Assembly: GCF_001439815.1 (NCBI RefSeq)
Contig: NZ_JYLM01000010.1
Span: forward strand, 62,001 to 126,000
Length of the DNA: 64,000 nucleotides
Direction: 5' to 3'
Source: Pseudomonas orientalis
Lineage (GTDB): Bacteria > Pseudomonadota > Gammaproteobacteria > Pseudomonadales > Pseudomonadaceae
Shown here: piece by piece, positions 34,435 to 42,262 of the stretch
Position numbering within the stretch: the stretch's first letter is position 1
How the letters are laid out: every line of letters begins with the position of its first letter
Program-made: the position numbers and the translations under genes
The notes under the pieces: generated by a model
Told to the model about the DNA's origin: nothing
What the model saw: only the letters and a program-made list of their open reading frames with translations
The model's database searches: none

Positions 34435-36057
34435 ATGTCCCACCCTCTGCTCTCCCTGCGTCCCGCTGCCCAAGGCTTCGCCGTTACCCTGCTGGTAGCA
34501 CTGGCCGGATGCGGGCTGTCGTCGTCACCCGACCTGGCGAAACCGGTGGAGCCCATCGCAACGCTTCAACGCGCCCCGGCCCAAGGCGCAGTCGTCAAAC
34601 GCATGGTCATGCCGGCCCCAATGATGATGCGGGAGACGGCGACCCTGGCTGAGCGCAGCGAACCCCGCGAGCAATACGCCAACCTGCCTGACAACCCGGT
34701 GCACCGCGTCGCCGAAACCCCGGTCTCCACCTTCAGCGTGGATGTCGACACCGGCAGCTACGCCAACGTACGGCGCTTCCTCAACCAGGGCCGCCTGCCG
34801 CCCGAAGGCGCGGTGCGGCTGGAGGAAATGGTCAACTACTTCCCTTATGACTACGCGCTGCCTACCGATGGCTCACCCTTTGGCGTGACCACGGAAGTCG
34901 CCTCCACGCCGTGGAACCCGCGCACGAAACTCCTGCGCATCGGCATCAAGGCGTCCGACAAAAACGTGGCGGAACTGGCGCCGGCCAACCTGGTATTCCT
35001 GGTGGATGTGTCCGGCTCCATGAACCGTCGCGAAGGCTTGCCGCTGGTCAAAAGCACCCTGAAATTACTGGTGGATCAACTGCGCGATCAGGACCGCGTG
35101 TCACTGGTGGTCTACGCCGGTGAATCCCGCGTGGTGCTCAAGCCCACCTCCGGCCGTGACAAAACCACAATCCGCAACGCTATCGACCAACTCACCGCCG
35201 GTGGCGCCACCGCTGGCGCGTCCGGCATCGAACTGGCCTACCAGATGGCCCGCGAAGGCTTCATCAACCAGGGCATCAACCGCATCCTGCTGGCCACCGA
35301 CGGTGACTTCAACGTGGGCATCAGCGACTTCGACAGCCTCAAGCACATGGCGGCGGACCAGCGCAAAAGCGGCGTATCGCTGACCACCCTCGGCTTTGGC
35401 GTGGACAACTACAACGAACACCTGATGGAACAACTGGCCGACGCCGGTGACGGCAACTACGCCTACATCGACAACTTGCGTGAGGCACGCAAGGTGCTGG
35501 TGGACCAGCTCAGCTCGACCCTGGCGGTGGTGGCGCGGGATGTGAAATTGCAGGTGGAATTCAACCCGGCGCAGGTCAGCGAATACCGTCTGCTCGGCTA
35601 TGAAAACCGCGCCCTGAAGCGTGAGGATTTCAACAACGACAAGGTCGATGCCGGCGAAATCGGCGCAGGGCACACGGTGACCGCGTTGTATGAAATCGTG
35701 CCGAAGGGCGAGAAGGGCTGGCTGGAGCCGTTGCGCTACGCCAAAGCGCCTGCGGCTGAAAACCCCTCGGCCGAACTGGCGACGGTGCGCGTACGCTACA
35801 AACCGGCTGCTGGCGGTGATAGCCAGTTGATCGAACGGCCCGTCGACAAAACGACTACCAAGCCCAGCGACGACCTACGCTTCAGCGCCGCCGTAGCCGC
35901 CTTCGCCCAACAGCTCAAGGGCGATGGCCGCTACACTGGCAACATGAGCTTGCAGGACACCGCCACCCTGGCCCGCTCGGCCCGAGGCGACGACCCGTTC
36001 GGCCTGCGCAACGAATTCGTGCAACTGGTGGAACTGGCCCAAAGCCTAAAACCCTGA
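34435..36057 (+). CDS. YfbK-like von Willebrand factor type A lipoprotein, 540 aa
   Basis: Best start is ATG 34435 (GAGG nine bases upstream), giving a lipoprotein signal (GFAVTLLVALAGCGLS). Residues about 95-150 form the vWA N-terminal domain typical of YfbK (PVSTFSVDVDTGSYANVRRF; GAVRLEEMVNYFPYDY). The vWA domain proper follows with an intact MIDAS: FLVDVSGSMN (DxSxS), the threonine in TAGGATAGASGIEL, and TDGDFNVGI. A DUF3520-like C-terminal domain ends the protein. It is followed by an ECF sigma factor and a membrane anti-sigma candidate, separated by repeats. Ligand and role are unknown; it is probably attached at the outer membrane. Confidence 0.88.
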   Translation: MSHPLLSLRPAAQGFAVTLLVALAGCGLSSSPDLAKPVEPIATLQRAPAQGAVVKRMVMPAPMMMRETATLAERSEPREQYANLPDNPVHRVAETPVSTFSVDVDTGSYANVRRFLNQGRLPPEGAVRLEEMVNYFPYDYALPTDGSPFGVTTEVASTPWNPRTKLLRIGIKASDKNVAELAPANLVFLVDVSGSMNRREGLPLVKSTLKLLVDQLRDQDRVSLVVYAGESRVVLKPTSGRDKTTIRNAIDQLTAGGATAGASGIELAYQMAREGFINQGINRILLATDGDFNVGISDFDSLKHMAADQRKSGVSLTTLGFGVDNYNEHLMEQLADAGDGNYAYIDNLREARKVLVDQLSSTLAVVARDVKLQVEFNPAQVSEYRLLGYENRALKREDFNNDKVDAGEIGAGHTVTALYEIVPKGEKGWLEPLRYAKAPAAENPSAELATVRVRYKPAAGGDSQLIERPVDKTTTKPSDDLRFSAAVAAFAQQLKGDGRYTGNMSLQDTATLARSARGDDPFGLRNEFVQLVELAQSLKP

Positions 36058-36080
36058 TCCCGAGCACAATGAAGATCAAC

Positions 36081-36209
36081 TGTGGGAGGGGGCTTGCTGC
36101 TAAAGCTTTTTGTAGGAGCGAGCTTGCTCGCGAAAAACTCACAGGCACCGCGTTTATCCAGGAAACACGCGTTATCGTTGACGTTCTTCGCGAGCAAGCT
36201 CGCTCCTAC
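36081..36209. repeat. Half REP of one family followed by a complete 98-bp REPIN of the other
   Basis: TGTGGGAGGGGGCTTGCTGC at 36081 has no right arm; a complete GTAGGAGCGAGCTTGCTCGC REPIN occupies 36112-36209, with the spacer nearly identical to that of the nested copy at 432. Confidence 0.88.
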
Positions 36210-36251
36210 AGTAACCCTGCTTCGGCTGACCAAAAGGAGTTCGTCTACCCC

Positions 36252-36824
36252 ATGGCCGTTCCAGATGACTCACCCAGCGACGAATCGCTGCTGGCCCGCT
36301 ACCGCACTGGCGACGCTGCTGCGTTCGAAGCCTTGTACGCCCGGCACCGCCAGGGCCTGTACCGCTTCCTCGTATCCCTGTGCAACAAACCCGAACTGGC
36401 CGAAGAAATCTACCAGGACACCTGGCTCAGCCTGATCCGCAGCACCACCCAGCCACAAGGCCGGGCGAGTTTTCGCACCTGGTTGTTCCAGATCGCGCGC
36501 AACCGCCTGATCGACCACTGGCGCAAACACGGCCTGCACAACCCGCTGCACGACAGCTACGACGAGTTGCTGCACGCCCAGCCCGACGACAGCGCCGGCC
36601 CCGAACAGCGACTGAGCCTGAAACGCGACCAGGCGCGCCTCGACGCCGCCGTGCAAGCCTTGCCCGAAGACCAGCGCGAAGTCTTCCTGCTGCGCCTGCA
36701 CGGCGACCTCGAAGTCCCGCAAATCGCCACCCTCACCGGCGCCCCGCTGGAAACCGTTAAAAGCCGCTTGCGCTACGCCCTGCAGAAATTGCGGCGCTTG
36801 CTGGCCGACGAGGTAACTGTATGA
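36252..36824 (+). CDS. ECF-type RNA polymerase sigma factor, 190 aa
   Basis: The ATG at 36252 is chosen because the upstream extension would translate the REPIN. Sigma region 2 spans about residues 10-80 (LLARYRTGDAAAFEALYARH; IYQDTWLSLIRS; FRTWLFQIARNRLIDHWRKH) and region 4 about 120-185 (LPEDQREVFLLRLHGDLEVP; LETVKSRLRYALQKLRRLL). The next gene overlaps by ATGA and encodes a single-pass membrane protein, the usual sigma/anti-sigma arrangement. Targets are unknown; the vWA lipoprotein gene just upstream is a plausible member of the regulon. Confidence 0.92.
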   Translation: MAVPDDSPSDESLLARYRTGDAAAFEALYARHRQGLYRFLVSLCNKPELAEEIYQDTWLSLIRSTTQPQGRASFRTWLFQIARNRLIDHWRKHGLHNPLHDSYDELLHAQPDDSAGPEQRLSLKRDQARLDAAVQALPEDQREVFLLRLHGDLEVPQIATLTGAPLETVKSRLRYALQKLRRLLADEVTV

Positions 36825-37372
36825 CTGAAGCCCGAGACCCGAACGATCCGCGCGACGAAGCGCTGATCCAGCACTATCGCCAGAACAGCGCCGGCGAACC
36901 GCCCGCATTCCTGGACACATTCATTCTCAACGCCGCCCGCCGCGAAGCGCCTGCCCCCAAGCCCAGCCTGTGGCAACGCTGGCTGCGGCTGTGCCAGCAA
37001 CCGCGTTGGCAGATGGCATTCGCCAGCGTGGCCGGTGTGGCGCTGCTGGTGGGTGTGATCACACGCACCCCCGAACTTGCCCCGGTGCAAAACACCCGCC
37101 TCGCCGCCCCGGCCACGTTTTCCGCGCCTGCGCCCATGAGCGCGCCGCCGCGCGCCGAGTCGTTCAGCGCCGAAATGAACAGCGATGCCTTGCCCCAAGG
37201 CAAGCTGGCCAAGCGCGCAGTGCCGCAGCCGCTGGAGCAGGGCTTGCAGGACGTGTTGCGCCTGCGTGCGGCAGGCGATGATGCAGCGGCGGCGGCGAAG
37301 CTTGCCGAATTGCAAAAACGTTTTCCTGCGCAAAATCTTGAGGAGCGGCTCAAGGCATTGCAGTCTCAGTGA
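36821..37372 (+). CDS. Putative single-pass membrane anti-sigma factor, 183 aa
   Basis: Overlaps the sigma gene by four bases. The N-terminal about 60 residues are cytoplasmic and helical (RDEALIQHYRQNSAGEPPAF), one transmembrane helix lies at about 64-82 (MAFASVAGVALLVGVIT), and the rest is periplasmic, Pro/Ala-rich, with a C-terminal helix. No HxxxCxxC zinc motif is present, so it is not a ZAS-type anti-sigma. The role is inferred from operon position and topology. Confidence 0.7.
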   Translation: MTEARDPNDPRDEALIQHYRQNSAGEPPAFLDTFILNAARREAPAPKPSLWQRWLRLCQQPRWQMAFASVAGVALLVGVITRTPELAPVQNTRLAAPATFSAPAPMSAPPRAESFSAEMNSDALPQGKLAKRAVPQPLEQGLQDVLRLRAAGDDAAAAAKLAELQKRFPAQNLEERLKALQSQ

Positions 37373-37377
37373 TCCCT

Positions 37378-37407
37378 TGGCGATGGCATCGCGCGATACC
37401 ATCGCCA
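37378..37407 (+). terminator. Hairpin TGGCGATGG / CCATCGCCA
   Basis: Nine-base perfect stem with a twelve-base loop, just after the anti-sigma stop; no T run follows, so termination may be weak. Confidence 0.45.
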
Positions 37408-37547
37408 GTCTGGGTGAAAGGGGTCATAAGCATATGAATTTATAGTCAGTAGCGGGGCGTGTAATTACTGCTAAGTTAATCGCCGAAAAGACATCATTGT
37501 CCCTGCTGGCTGGCCTGGAGAGCTGTTGCTTCATACAAGGAGTTCCC

Positions 37548-38171
37548 ATGTTCACAGCAGCATTGATCTACATCCTGGCGGTGATAAGCCCGGGCCCCAA
37601 CTTCATAATTGTCAGCCGCTTCGCCTCGCTGGGCTCGGTGACCACCGGGATCGGCGCGACGCTGGGCATCTGCACGGTGGGCGTGTTTTTCTCGACCCTC
37701 TCCCTGCTCGGCCTGGCGGCCTTGTTGCACCAGTACCCGGCGTTTTCCAAAGTCGCCACGTTATGCGGTTCGGCCTACCTCCTGTACATCGCCTACAGCA
37801 TCATCAAAAGCGTACTGGCCAAGCACACCGGCACCGCCGAAAGCACCGGCCCGGGCGTGACCAGTTTCGCCAAGGCCTACCGCGTGGGCGTTATCACCAA
37901 TATCAGCAACATGAAAACTATCGCTTTCATGATCAGCATCTACGCCGGCTTTCTATCCGTGCCGCGCTCGGACATCGACAAAGTCCTGGTGGTGCTGCTG
38001 TGCTCGACCCTGGAAGTGATCTGGTACTCCGTGGTGGCGCTGCTGTTCGGCCAGGGCCCGATCAAGGCACTGTTTCTCAAATACACCCGGCAGATCGACG
38101 TAGGGCTGGCCGTGTTCCTGGTGGCGTTTTCACTGAACAACGCCATTCCTGTGCTGATAGCCAGTCGATGA
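37548..38171 (+). CDS. LysE/RhtB-family amino-acid exporter, 207 aa
   Basis: The ATG at 37548 follows AAGGAG by five bases. Six hydrophobic segments and the family signature AVISPGPNFIIVSRFASLG near the N-terminus identify an inner-membrane amino-acid/metabolite exporter of the LysE superfamily. NISNMKTIAFMISIYAGF is the mid-protein NPK/K-F-type segment of RhtB relatives. The substrate cannot be told. A decayed LysR-type gene follows immediately and may once have regulated it. Confidence 0.88.
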   Translation: MFTAALIYILAVISPGPNFIIVSRFASLGSVTTGIGATLGICTVGVFFSTLSLLGLAALLHQYPAFSKVATLCGSAYLLYIAYSIIKSVLAKHTGTAESTGPGVTSFAKAYRVGVITNISNMKTIAFMISIYAGFLSVPRSDIDKVLVVLLCSTLEVIWYSVVALLFGQGPIKALFLKYTRQIDVGLAVFLVAFSLNNAIPVLIASR

Positions 38172-38179
38172 GGCCTGGC

Positions 38180-38915
38180 CATGGAATGGAATGCGTTGCT
38201 CAAGGACGTGGAAGACTGCCGGCTCACCTCCCGAGGCCAAGCCCTGGTGGACGTCGCCCTGGCGGCTTAATCCTGCCTGCGACGCCAAGCCACTGTCGAC
38301 GGCACACCGACAACCCTCAGCGGCAGCGTGCTGGTGAGCGCCGGCGAAGGGTTTTCGCCAGCGTGCTCGAGGCCGCCAGCCGCTTCACCTCGCAGCACCC
38401 AGGCTGCTCCGTAGAACTACAGATCACCACCGACTTCCACAAAATAGTACGAGGCGTGGCCGACATCGCCATACGCACCGCTCACCTGGGCGAACCCTCT
38501 TTGATCTACCGAGGGCTCGGCAAACTCGTCTAAGGCGTCTTCGCAACCGCCGAATACCTGCAACGATTTCCCGCGCTAACCCCTGCCACCGCCGCCAGTA
38601 TCGCCTTGCTGCCACCGCTGGACCTGCTACCGCAAATGCGCGCCGCGAAAGCTGCGGGGCTGGACCATGCGCCGATTGGGGTGAGTTCGTTTGCGGTACA
38701 GCTTGAGTCGGTGAAGCGTGGAGATGGGTGTGGCGGTGCTGCCGCGTATTTTGGCGACGGGGTTGAGCGAGGTTTTCCCGGAGATAGCACTGCCGCCGAT
38801 GGAGATTTATCTGGTTACACGGCCACAGGCGTTGAAGCAGGTGCATATTCAGTGTTTTTTTTGCAGCGTTGGAGCGGGTGTTGCGCGATGAAATTTCTAG
38901 GCTGGATAAGTAGCG
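38180..38915 (+). pseudogene. Degenerate LysR-family regulator
   Basis: Pieces in several frames align in order with a LysR regulator: CRLTSRGQALVDVALAA (linker after the HTH), TLSGSVLVSAGEGF (start of the effector domain), VLEAASRFTSQHPGCSVELQ, VRGVADIAIRTAHLGEPSLI, GVFATAEYLQRF after an in-frame stop, then further pieces to about 38915. The HTH is missing and at least two frameshifts and one stop are present. Confidence 0.75.
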
Positions 38916-39009
38916 CTTTCCATCGTGGGAAGACAGACGTGACCCATCTCACTGCTTGACTTCAGCGCCCGTGTTGCCTTTATCAAGCTACCCGTTGTCA
39001 GCCAGTCCG

Positions 39010-39300
39010 TTATTTGAGGTACGAGGTAATACGCGTACACGTCTTGCTGGTGACTTTCGGCAGCCGATGTGCCGCCGCAGGCCGTGCCGCTTGGATAATG
39101 CAGTGTTCCTTATGACCATCTCCGTAAACCATCACTGCCGAGGTGGTAGAGGTACCATCTTCGTTCAAATACGTTGTGACATTTTCACTGCTCTCTGGGC
39201 GTTTATCAGGGCCGCCATAGGGATCAGGGGTCACAGGAGACTCGGCCGCATAGGTAGCCTGGGCGAGCAATAGAAATGTGAATGTGCAGATGAATTTCAC
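39010..39300 (-). CDS. Small secreted protein, 96 aa
   Basis: GTG start at 39300 with AAGGAC upstream. The signal peptide KFICTFTFLLLAQATYA is followed by a polar mature region with two cysteines (HCIIQ, KTCTRI). No family is recognised. It could be an exported remnant of the eroded element near the tRNA, or a species-specific periplasmic protein. Confidence 0.6.
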   Translation of the reverse strand: MKFICTFTFLLLAQATYAAESPVTPDPYGGPDKRPESSENVTTYLNEDGTSTTSAVMVYGDGHKEHCIIQAARPAAAHRLPKVTSKTCTRITSYLK

Positions 39301-39482
39301 AATAAGTCCTTCGACAGGGTTGGCGGTTCAGTAAATACGATCTGGGGCTGCTATGCAGCTTAGACCGCGAAACCCCATAGGAAATTTTCCCCGCTTTCTC
39401 GGCTTGCCTCTCAGCCACCCCATACGAACTCGGTCCGCAAAGGACGGGCTCACGGGAGCTTCTACCTCATAAGTGGAGCGAA

Positions 39483-39887
39483 TCACACTCGGACTGGATT
39501 GGTGGGCGCTTCGTCTCGAATAGGGCCATTCCAAGCGATGGGTGAGAGTAGAAATACTGTGATAAGAAAAGCTACCTGTGACAAGTAGAACGGCTCCATC
39601 CACTGCTGCTTCAATGCGACGTAAAAGGTGTTATGAGCGACGTCGGCCAAAATAATCGCTGCCGTAAGCACGATTCCGGCTCTTGGTTTGATGAATAGTA
39701 ACAGTGCTGCAAGCGGGTCAAAAAACGTAAGCGCCCCCCAGAAAATACGGCTAGCCAAGTAAGTGCTAGGCCCGTATCCGTAGTCCCAGAGCAATCCATG
39801 CGAAACGTCTGCACGGATGTGATTAGCGGTTGCGATGAAAAGGCAGCATGCGAACAAAGCTCTTACGGCGAATGACAATCTTGACAT
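39483..39887 (-). CDS. Four-helix integral membrane protein, 134 aa
   Basis: Hydrophobic segments: FAVRALFACCLFIATA, a second near IFWGALTFFDPLAALLLFI, AGIVLTAAIILADVAHNTFY and QVAFLITVFLLSPIA. The N-terminal helix is followed by HGLLWDYGYGPSTYLASRIF. No enzyme motif is seen. Similar small membrane proteins occur in Pseudomonas; function unknown. Confidence 0.6.
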   Translation of the reverse strand: MSRLSFAVRALFACCLFIATANHIRADVSHGLLWDYGYGPSTYLASRIFWGALTFFDPLAALLLFIKPRAGIVLTAAIILADVAHNTFYVALKQQWMEPFYLSQVAFLITVFLLSPIAWNGPIRDEAPTNPVRV

Positions 39888-40075
39888 GGGTTATCTACAT
39901 TCGTGGTCTATGCCCTGCATGATAGCGGGACCGATAAACGGCGCCAGCAGTAGCAAAGGCCCGATGCACTGCACCGGGCGCAGGCGCTTTGCGCTCGAGC
40001 CTACAAGCGAATTTCGCTGGATCCGCCTCTTGATGAGAGGAAATCATGCAAGCAGCGGGACACACAACCACACTG

Positions 40076-40106
40076 AACCCGGCCACTGCGCCGGGTTGTT
40101 GCTTTT
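40076..40106 (+). terminator. Rho-independent-type hairpin AACCCGGC / GCCGGGTT
   Basis: Eight-base stem, six-base loop, followed by GTTGCTTTT. No convincing plus-strand gene precedes it (39888-40075), so the transcript it ends is unknown; possibly a small RNA or a relic. Confidence 0.55.
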
Positions 40107-40112
40107 ATGGGG

Positions 40113-40490
40113 CTAAGGCGTTACCAGCTTCTGGGCTTGTTTCTTGTCCTCAAGCTGAAACATGACGATTACGGCTAGCGAGGCTACGGTAAAGACTCCC
40201 AGGCTCATAAAATTCATCAGGAGCAGAAAAAAATCGAGTCGAGTCATCGGCTCGCTACTGATGACGAACTCCACCATTTTCCAGATGCCAGTCGCGACAA
40301 GCACAAAGCAGGAAAAATATACCCACCCTCTGTAGACCTTGCGCCGTATCCAGGTCCAGACGCTTCGGAATTTTTCTTTTGCTTCATCAGATGCCTGTAC
40401 CCATGCCAATACGAAACCGGGCACGCCAATGACGGTAATCAACAAACTTATAGCGCCGATGACAACGCTGAGTAGGTCAAGTGGGTTCAT
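40113..40490 (-). CDS. Small membrane protein, 125 aa
   Basis: The ATG at 40490 has GGAG seven bases upstream. Three hydrophobic segments (LLSVVIGAISLLITVIGVPG; GWVYFSCFVLVATGIWKMV; LDFFLLLMNFMSLGVFTVAS) separated by a basic loop with WTWIRRKVYR. No family is recognised. It lies in the low-synteny stretch between the LysE gene and tRNA-Arg and may belong to the eroded integrated element. Confidence 0.6.
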   Translation of the reverse strand: MNPLDLLSVVIGAISLLITVIGVPGFVLAWVQASDEAKEKFRSVWTWIRRKVYRGWVYFSCFVLVATGIWKMVEFVISSEPMTRLDFFLLLMNFMSLGVFTVASLAVIVMFQLEDKKQAQKLVTP

Positions 40491-40943
40491 TTGAACTCTC
40501 CAAAAAATCAGCAATTACATGCGATGAACGTTCGATTAACGCGCGGGCGAAAAAACAGATTCGCCCCATATCACCGATATCAAACGGGAAATGGTATGAC
40601 AAACGAGCGGCAAGCGCTTACTGAGATGCCGGTCTGGACGGTGATCCTACTGTCCCATGTCGCCGGGATTTCCGGCGAGGCATGGCGGGCCGACAAAGCG
40701 GGGTGAGCGGGTAGTCTTTGGTTCGCCGCTTACTACTCCGCTCCGGGGCCTGCGTGGTCTTCGGGCTTTCCACCATGATGTTATTGCACGCTTCGGGGAT
40801 GTCGGTCCTGACTGCGGGCTAGTATCGGATGCCTTAACGCGATGGCTGGTGCCGATGTCGCTATAGGGTTGTACGAGCGCTGGGCAGTACAGCGGTTAGG
40901 TATACGGAGCGTTAAATAAGTGAAATCCTACTTGTTGATTGTT
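40491..40943. other. About 450 bp without a recognisable gene
   Basis: Only short frames without ribosome binding sites. A stem-loop TCGCCGG-GATTT-CCGGCGA lies at 40660-40678. Probably decayed element sequence. Confidence 0.4.
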
Positions 40944-41226
40944 TTATGACGGGTTGGGGCAGCTAAATGAAATGGTTGCTGTTATATAATTGGAGGTTTG
41001 TAGTAGCGATATGGTGCATGGCTCATCGTTGACCATTTTAGGGAAGGAATTGGCAAGTGACAGGCTGATGCGGTCATTGTTTACATTTCCAGCGATGTAA
41101 CCTGAGCCGATGCTCGACATACCAAATCTAACTCTGTTTTTAACAAGTTCGGCTGTTTGGCCCTCCCTCAGCGTGAACTGGGTTGATTCGCTTAGGCCTT
41201 TGCGCAGCTCCTGCTTGAGCGTGTTT
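40944..41226 (-). other. Open frame of unknown origin, continuous with the DUF927 relic
   Basis: The frame reads TVNTLKQELRKGLSESTQFT, LREGQTAELVKNRVRFGMSS and ends TATISFSCPNPS. It is AT-rich, has no start of its own, and is joined to the decayed DUF927 sequence at about 41227. It may be the 3' half of another lost gene. No family recognised. Confidence 0.3.
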
Positions 41227-41740
41227 ACCGTTATCCGTGGAGCGCCACGAGCGCACAAGAAGCGGCCCGCCATAGACCGAGGCAGTGATCTGCAGGTGGG
41301 TATCTTGCCGCCGGAGCTGTCGCTGTAGAGGTGGAAGCCGGCCGACTCATGCCCAAGCAGGTCAGCAGAGGCCCCGTAAAGGCCACAGAGACGACAAACG
41401 CCAAGTGGTGATTACCAACGCACAGCGAGTCGATTTGCTGTCTTGGCAAAGGTAAAGCGTTGTCGTGCCAACCCAGGCGCGTCATCAATCGTGCGCGCTG
41501 GGCGCTGTCGAAGCCGCCGAGATTATTCCGCAGGTAGTTGCGGGCATTGCGTCGTGACCGGCTTCCGGCACGGCGAAGACCCATGTCATCCAGCACGCGA
41601 GCACGTTCTCGCCGAAGTCACCTTTCATGGTTTGGTCTGGAATGTTCCAGCGCTTGTTGGCGCCGTCCGGGTCATCGGGCTCGATCAACAAGTCCCAGTA
41701 GTGGCCCTTGTCGTCGCGATTACAGGCGACGGATAGCCAG
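41227..41740 (-). pseudogene. DUF927 helicase-type protein, frameshifted remnant
   Basis: Consecutive pieces in different minus-strand frames match the DUF927 domain of phage/plasmid primase-helicase proteins: HYWDLLIEPDDPDG and RWNIPDQTMKGD; then MLDDMGLRRAGSRSRRNARN, RARLMTRLGWHD and LAFVVSVAFTGPLL; then LGHESAGFHLYSDSSGGK (Walker-A-like) and WRSTDNG. At least two frameshifts separate them. It lies next to the 3' end of tRNA-Arg, a usual integration target, so it probably marks a decayed prophage or integrative element. Confidence 0.75.
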
Positions 41741-41746
41741 AAACAA

Positions 41747-41773
41747 GAAAGCCCGCACAGGGCGGGCTTCTTG
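41747..41773 (-). terminator. Terminator of tRNA-Arg
   Basis: On the minus strand GCCCGC-CCTGT-GCGGGC followed by TTTCTT, about 43 bases after the tRNA 3' end. Confidence 0.8.
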
Positions 41774-41815
41774 GGGTGTTTCGTAGATTGTCTGAGACAA
41801 CCAGAAACCAGTATG

Positions 41816-41892
41816 TGGTGCACCCGGCGGGATTCGAACCCACGACCCCTGCCTTCGGAGGGCAGTACTCTATCCAGCTGAGCTACGGATGC
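41816..41892 (-). tRNA. tRNA-Arg (anticodon CCG)
   Basis: The minus strand folds as a complete tRNA: acceptor stem GCATCCG with CGGGTGC, D-arm TAGCTCAGCTGGATAGA, anticodon loop CTCCGAA between CTGCC and GGCAG (anticodon CCG), T-arm GGGTTCGAATCCC, and an encoded CCA end. It decodes CGG. The decayed DUF927 gene abuts its 3' side. Confidence 0.97.
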
Positions 41893-42262
41893 TTGTGCGG
41901 GCGACATCATACCCATGTCGACCTTGGGCGTCCATGCCGGTCTTCGGGCGTTTATGCGTAGGAATCCGCCGTGTGCAGGCTCTGGGCCGGGCGCCACCGA
42001 TCAGTGCGGTGAAACCAAGTGCAACTACGCTGATCAGAGAAGCCTGACGGATGTGCCGTTTTTGTTCTTTTTTTCGAACATCCTATTGCCCTGTACCCCC
42101 ATTGATCCTAGGATTCGTTTGAGATTTCAAACGCTCTGTCTCCCGTGCGCTCTATATTGATGTTGCGCACCGAGGCTGATTTCCCTGACGGCAGCCCACC
42201 AGGCGCCTTTCAACAACTCTAATTCGCTCCGCGTGCGCGCGGTGCTGTTAAGGAAAGCCGAC
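41893..42262. other. Intergenic region between tRNA-Arg and gabD
   Basis: No gene seen. It should hold the tRNA promoter (minus strand) and the gabD promoter; neither is identifiable with confidence. Confidence 0.4.

Noticed and set aside
36069..36251. N-terminal extension of the ECF sigma factor
   Set aside because: The added residues are a translation of the REPIN (SELAREK...REQARSY).
39835..40116. Plus-strand frame before the hairpin at 40076
   Set aside because: Opposite the start of a plausible minus-strand gene, no ribosome binding site, unusual composition.
40113..40490. Phage holin
   Set aside because: Three helices and size are compatible, but no lysis genes lie nearby and no holin pattern is evident.
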